Shown here piece after piece: positions 31,853-33,405 of a DNA stretch of 33,405 nucleotides. The position numbers were made by a program, and so were the translations under genes. Below the pieces are notes generated by a model. That model saw only the letters and a program-made list of their open reading frames with translations, did not search any database and was not told where the DNA came from. The stretch lies in contig CAYXLI010000047.1 of NCBI GenBank assembly GCA_964464925.1, positions 1 to 33,405 on the forward strand, written 5' to 3'. Positions within the stretch are counted from its first letter, which is position 1. Each line of letters begins with the position of its first letter. This stretch comes from CAYXLI01 sp964464925. GTDB lineage: Bacteria; Acidobacteriota; Terriglobia; Bryobacterales; Bryobacteraceae.

Positions 31853-32772
31853 TCCAACGGCTTCTGCCGTTTTTGACCTTAATCGTTCTGTTTGTTGCAC
31901 TGGCAATCGCTTCTCCGCATTTCCTTACCGCCACCAATCTATCGAGCGTTGTGCGCCAGACGGCTGTAATCAACATCATGGCGCTCGGCATGACGCTGAT
32001 TATTGTGGCGGGCGGAATCGATCTCTCCGTCGGCGCAATTCTCGCCATGGGAGGCCTGCTCGGCACTATGGCGATGGCCGCAGGCCAGCCGATCCTGTTA
32101 AGCATTTTGATCGGAATCCTGACCGGCATGGTTTGCGGATTCATCAACGGCTTTCTCACTACACGGCTCAAAATCAATCCGTTCATCGTGACGCTCGGCA
32201 CGCTGGGTATCATTCGAGGTACGGCACTGATCATCTCCAATGGCCTGCCGGTGCATGACATTCCACAGGCTTTCTCGTTCCTGGGCGAAGGCACAGTGCT
32301 CGGCGTTCCGTTCGTGCTCTGGATCCTTGTGGTCTGCGCGATTATCGTGCACATCATCATGCAGCACACGAAACTCGGCCGTTACGCATTCGCGATCGGC
32401 AGCAACGAACAGGCGGCCTATTACGCCGGCATTCCGGTCTCGTTTCACACTACGGCGGTCTATGCAATCGGCGGCATGTTGACCGGTCTGTCCGGGATGA
32501 TTGAGGCCTCGCGGCTCATGACGGGTCAGCCCACGGCGGGCCAGGGATATGAGTTGCAGGCAATCGCCGCAGTGGTCATTGGCGGAGGCAGCCTGCGAGG
32601 GGGAGAAGGATCGGTGATAGGAACTCTGGTGGGCGCATTCATTATGGGCTTGCTCGCAAACGGCAGTGACCTGCTCGGTATTCGCCCCTACCTGCAGCAG
32701 GCCATCATTGGCGCGGTCATCATCCTCGCGGTCAGCGTGGACGAGTTGCGGAAACGCAAGACGCCCGCATAA
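31849..32772 (+). CDS. Sugar ABC transporter permease, RbsC type
   Basis: A 307-residue inner-membrane protein with about 8-10 helices. It starts at ATG 31849, which overlaps the ATPase stop; a longer in-frame extension runs inside the ATPase gene and is rejected. Family hallmarks: MALGMTLIIVAGGIDLSVGA, the loop LKINPFIVTLGTLGIIRGTALIIS, IGSNEQAAYYAGIP in the ATPase-coupling region, and ELQAIAAVVIGGGSLRGGEGSVIGTLVGA. GGAG lies close to the start. It forms the pore for the RbsA-type ATPase just upstream. It ends at TAA 32770-32772, within the A-run that is the T-run of the terminator of the opposing gene. Confidence 0.95.
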   Translation: MIQRLLPFLTLIVLFVALAIASPHFLTATNLSSVVRQTAVINIMALGMTLIIVAGGIDLSVGAILAMGGLLGTMAMAAGQPILLSILIGILTGMVCGFINGFLTTRLKINPFIVTLGTLGIIRGTALIISNGLPVHDIPQAFSFLGEGTVLGVPFVLWILVVCAIIVHIIMQHTKLGRYAFAIGSNEQAAYYAGIPVSFHTTAVYAIGGMLTGLSGMIEASRLMTGQPTAGQGYELQAIAAVVIGGGSLRGGEGSVIGTLVGAFIMGLLANGSDLLGIRPYLQQAIIGAVIILAVSVDELRKRKTPA

Positions 32773-32807
32773 AAAAAGCCTGACGGGAAGACTGCTCCCG
32801 TCAGGCT
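32771..32807 (-). terminator. Strong intrinsic terminator of the small secreted-protein gene
   Basis: AGCCTGACGGGA and TCCCGTCAGGCT form a 12-bp perfect stem around a seven-base loop (32777-32807). On the minus strand it is followed by seven T bases (32777-32771), the classic form. It ends transcription of the gene at 32835-33134. On the plus strand it can serve the permease operon less well, since no U-run follows. Confidence 0.85.
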
Positions 32808-32834
32808 GGAGGCTCTGATTAGGACTGCGATGGC

Positions 32835-33134
32835 TTAATGGTTCGGCGGAGTTGTTGTCGTTGTGCTCGAACCTGAGGTACCGCTGGATGAGCTAGGGCT
32901 TTTCGTCTTCTTGTGTTTTCTGGTTCTGGTCTTCTTTCCGGTTGTAGTGTCGGTATCGGCGCTGCTTCCAGTGCGATTACGGGTTGTCTGATCGTCGGTC
33001 TTTGTTGAAGAGCCTGACTGCGACCCCGCCTGGCCGGTTGTGCCGGTCGTTCCTGCCCCGGTGCTTCCCGTCTGTGCGAAGGTCAGAGGGAGTGCAATGG
33101 CAGCACAAAGGGCTGACTTCCAAAGTAACTTCAT
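32835..33134 (-). CDS. Small secreted Ser/Thr-rich protein
   Basis: A 99-residue protein with the signal peptide MKLLWKSALCAAIALPLTFA followed by Q. The mature part is low complexity: Thr/Gly/Ser repeats such as TGSTGAGTTGTTG, then a strongly basic patch KKTRTRKHKKTK, then SSSSGTSGSSTTTTTPPNH. There are no Cys residues after the signal and no recognised domain; it is probably disordered. AGGAGAGG lies about 11 bases before ATG 33134. Together with a signal peptide and a strong terminator this supports a real, short, single-gene transcript. Similar small Ser/Thr/Lys-rich exported proteins are common in Acidobacteria, but the function is unknown. The gene could be stress- or envelope-related; nothing here proves that. 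Confidence 0.75.
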   Translation of the reverse strand: MKLLWKSALCAAIALPLTFAQTGSTGAGTTGTTGQAGSQSGSSTKTDDQTTRNRTGSSADTDTTTGKKTRTRKHKKTKSPSSSSGTSGSSTTTTTPPNH

Positions 33135-33219
33135 TGAATTTACCGCCTCTCCTAAATCAAGTGTTGTTTTTGCGATTGTCGATTAGGAGACTGTATTCGC
33201 TTGAACACTGTTGCCCTCC

Positions 33220-33230
33220 TTTACGGTAAA
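33220..33230. promoter_or_regulatory. Small inverted repeat TTTAC-G-GTAAA in the divergent gap
   Basis: Five-base perfect arms around one base, in the 162-base gap between the small secreted-protein gene and the Tat-protein gene. A similar TTTACCG occurs near 33139. It could be an operator shared by both genes; evidence is thin. Confidence 0.2.
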
Positions 33231-33296
33231 TGAGGTTTTCTTCATAAACTCTGAAAATGCGATAGGCTGTTAACTCGCTCAAGGAGGGTGAGTATC

Positions 33297-33405
33297 ATGC
33301 GTGCGTTCTCCCGGCGTGAATGGCTTCGCTTCGCACTTTCTCTACCTGCGGCGGCATGGTACGCCGGCTACGAAGCCAGAGCGGAACCATATCGCGGCAA
33401 GGTCA
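33297..33405 (+). CDS. Start of a Tat-exported protein (cut by the window edge)
   Basis: ATG 33297 follows a strong AAGGAGGGTG at six bases. The visible 36 residues read MRAFSRREWLRFALSLPAAA, then WYAGYEARAEPYRGKV. SRREWLRF is a twin-arginine motif with a hydrophobic core after it, so the product is probably exported folded. The mature domain is almost wholly outside the window and its family cannot be named. Confidence 0.75.
   Translation, partial: MRAFSRREWLRFALSLPAAAWYAGYEARAEPYRGKV

Noticed and set aside
1..33405. CRISPR array, toxin-antitoxin pair, phage or defence genes
   Set aside because: No regularly spaced repeats and no genes with such motifs were found; all genes fit metabolic, transport or envelope families.

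Overview
The window looks like a chromosomal stretch from an Acidobacteriota genome, probably of the Solibacter/Bryobacter type. This rests on content, not on a database match: an Oar-like TonB-dependent receptor with an N-terminal carboxypeptidase-regulatory-like domain, a lone MacB/FtsX-type permease of the kind abundant in Acidobacteria, a PEP-CTERM protein, a Tat-exported Gfo/Idh/MocA oxidoreductase, a membrane-fused spermidine-synthase-like protein, a DUF4398/OmpA-like envelope protein and GC-rich coding sequence. No phage, integrase, insertion sequence or CRISPR array is visible. It reads as ordinary metabolic and envelope chromosome with 27 intact protein genes, one broken gene, one tRNA and one gene cut by the right edge.

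Layout. 1-1100: remnant of an M56 (BlaR1-like) peptidase, then a PEP-CTERM protein with a clear terminator and palindromic sites upstream. 1289-6350: a TPP-dependent decarboxylase/synthase behind a large TonB-dependent receptor. 6476-7771: a DctA-type dicarboxylate transporter, divergent from the receptor. 7768-10947: a compact minus-strand operon of LytS-type histidine kinase, SAM methyltransferase and Tat-exported oxidoreductase. 11020-14043: MacB-like permease, then GTP cyclohydrolase II. 14058-16723: a CDGSH iron-sulfur protein, divergent from a coupled pair of exported protein and GH88 glycosidase. 16765-20968: DUF4398/OmpA protein and spermidine-synthase-like membrane protein. 21015-23818: OPT-family transporter and UlaG-like metallo-hydrolase, an apparent operon. 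23963-26168: YqeY protein, divergent from SerA. 26311-26387: tRNA-Arg(ACG). 26446-28628: YhdH-type reductase convergent with an enoyl-CoA hydratase/hotdog thioesterase pair. 28727-30291: RsgA GTPase and an SRPBCC protein. 30365-32772: ribose-type ABC ATPase and permease, with no binding-protein gene in sight. 32835-33405: a tiny secreted Ser/Thr-rich protein and the start of a Tat-exported protein.

The genes suggest a heterotroph that imports organic acids, peptides and sugars, breaks down uronic-acid-containing glycans, and invests in envelope functions. The least conventional arrangements are the kinase/methyltransferase/oxidoreductase operon, the OPT/UlaG-like pair, and the exported protein translationally coupled to GH88. 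None of these is proven to be a new system. All start choices, families and regulatory calls come from reading the sequence alone.
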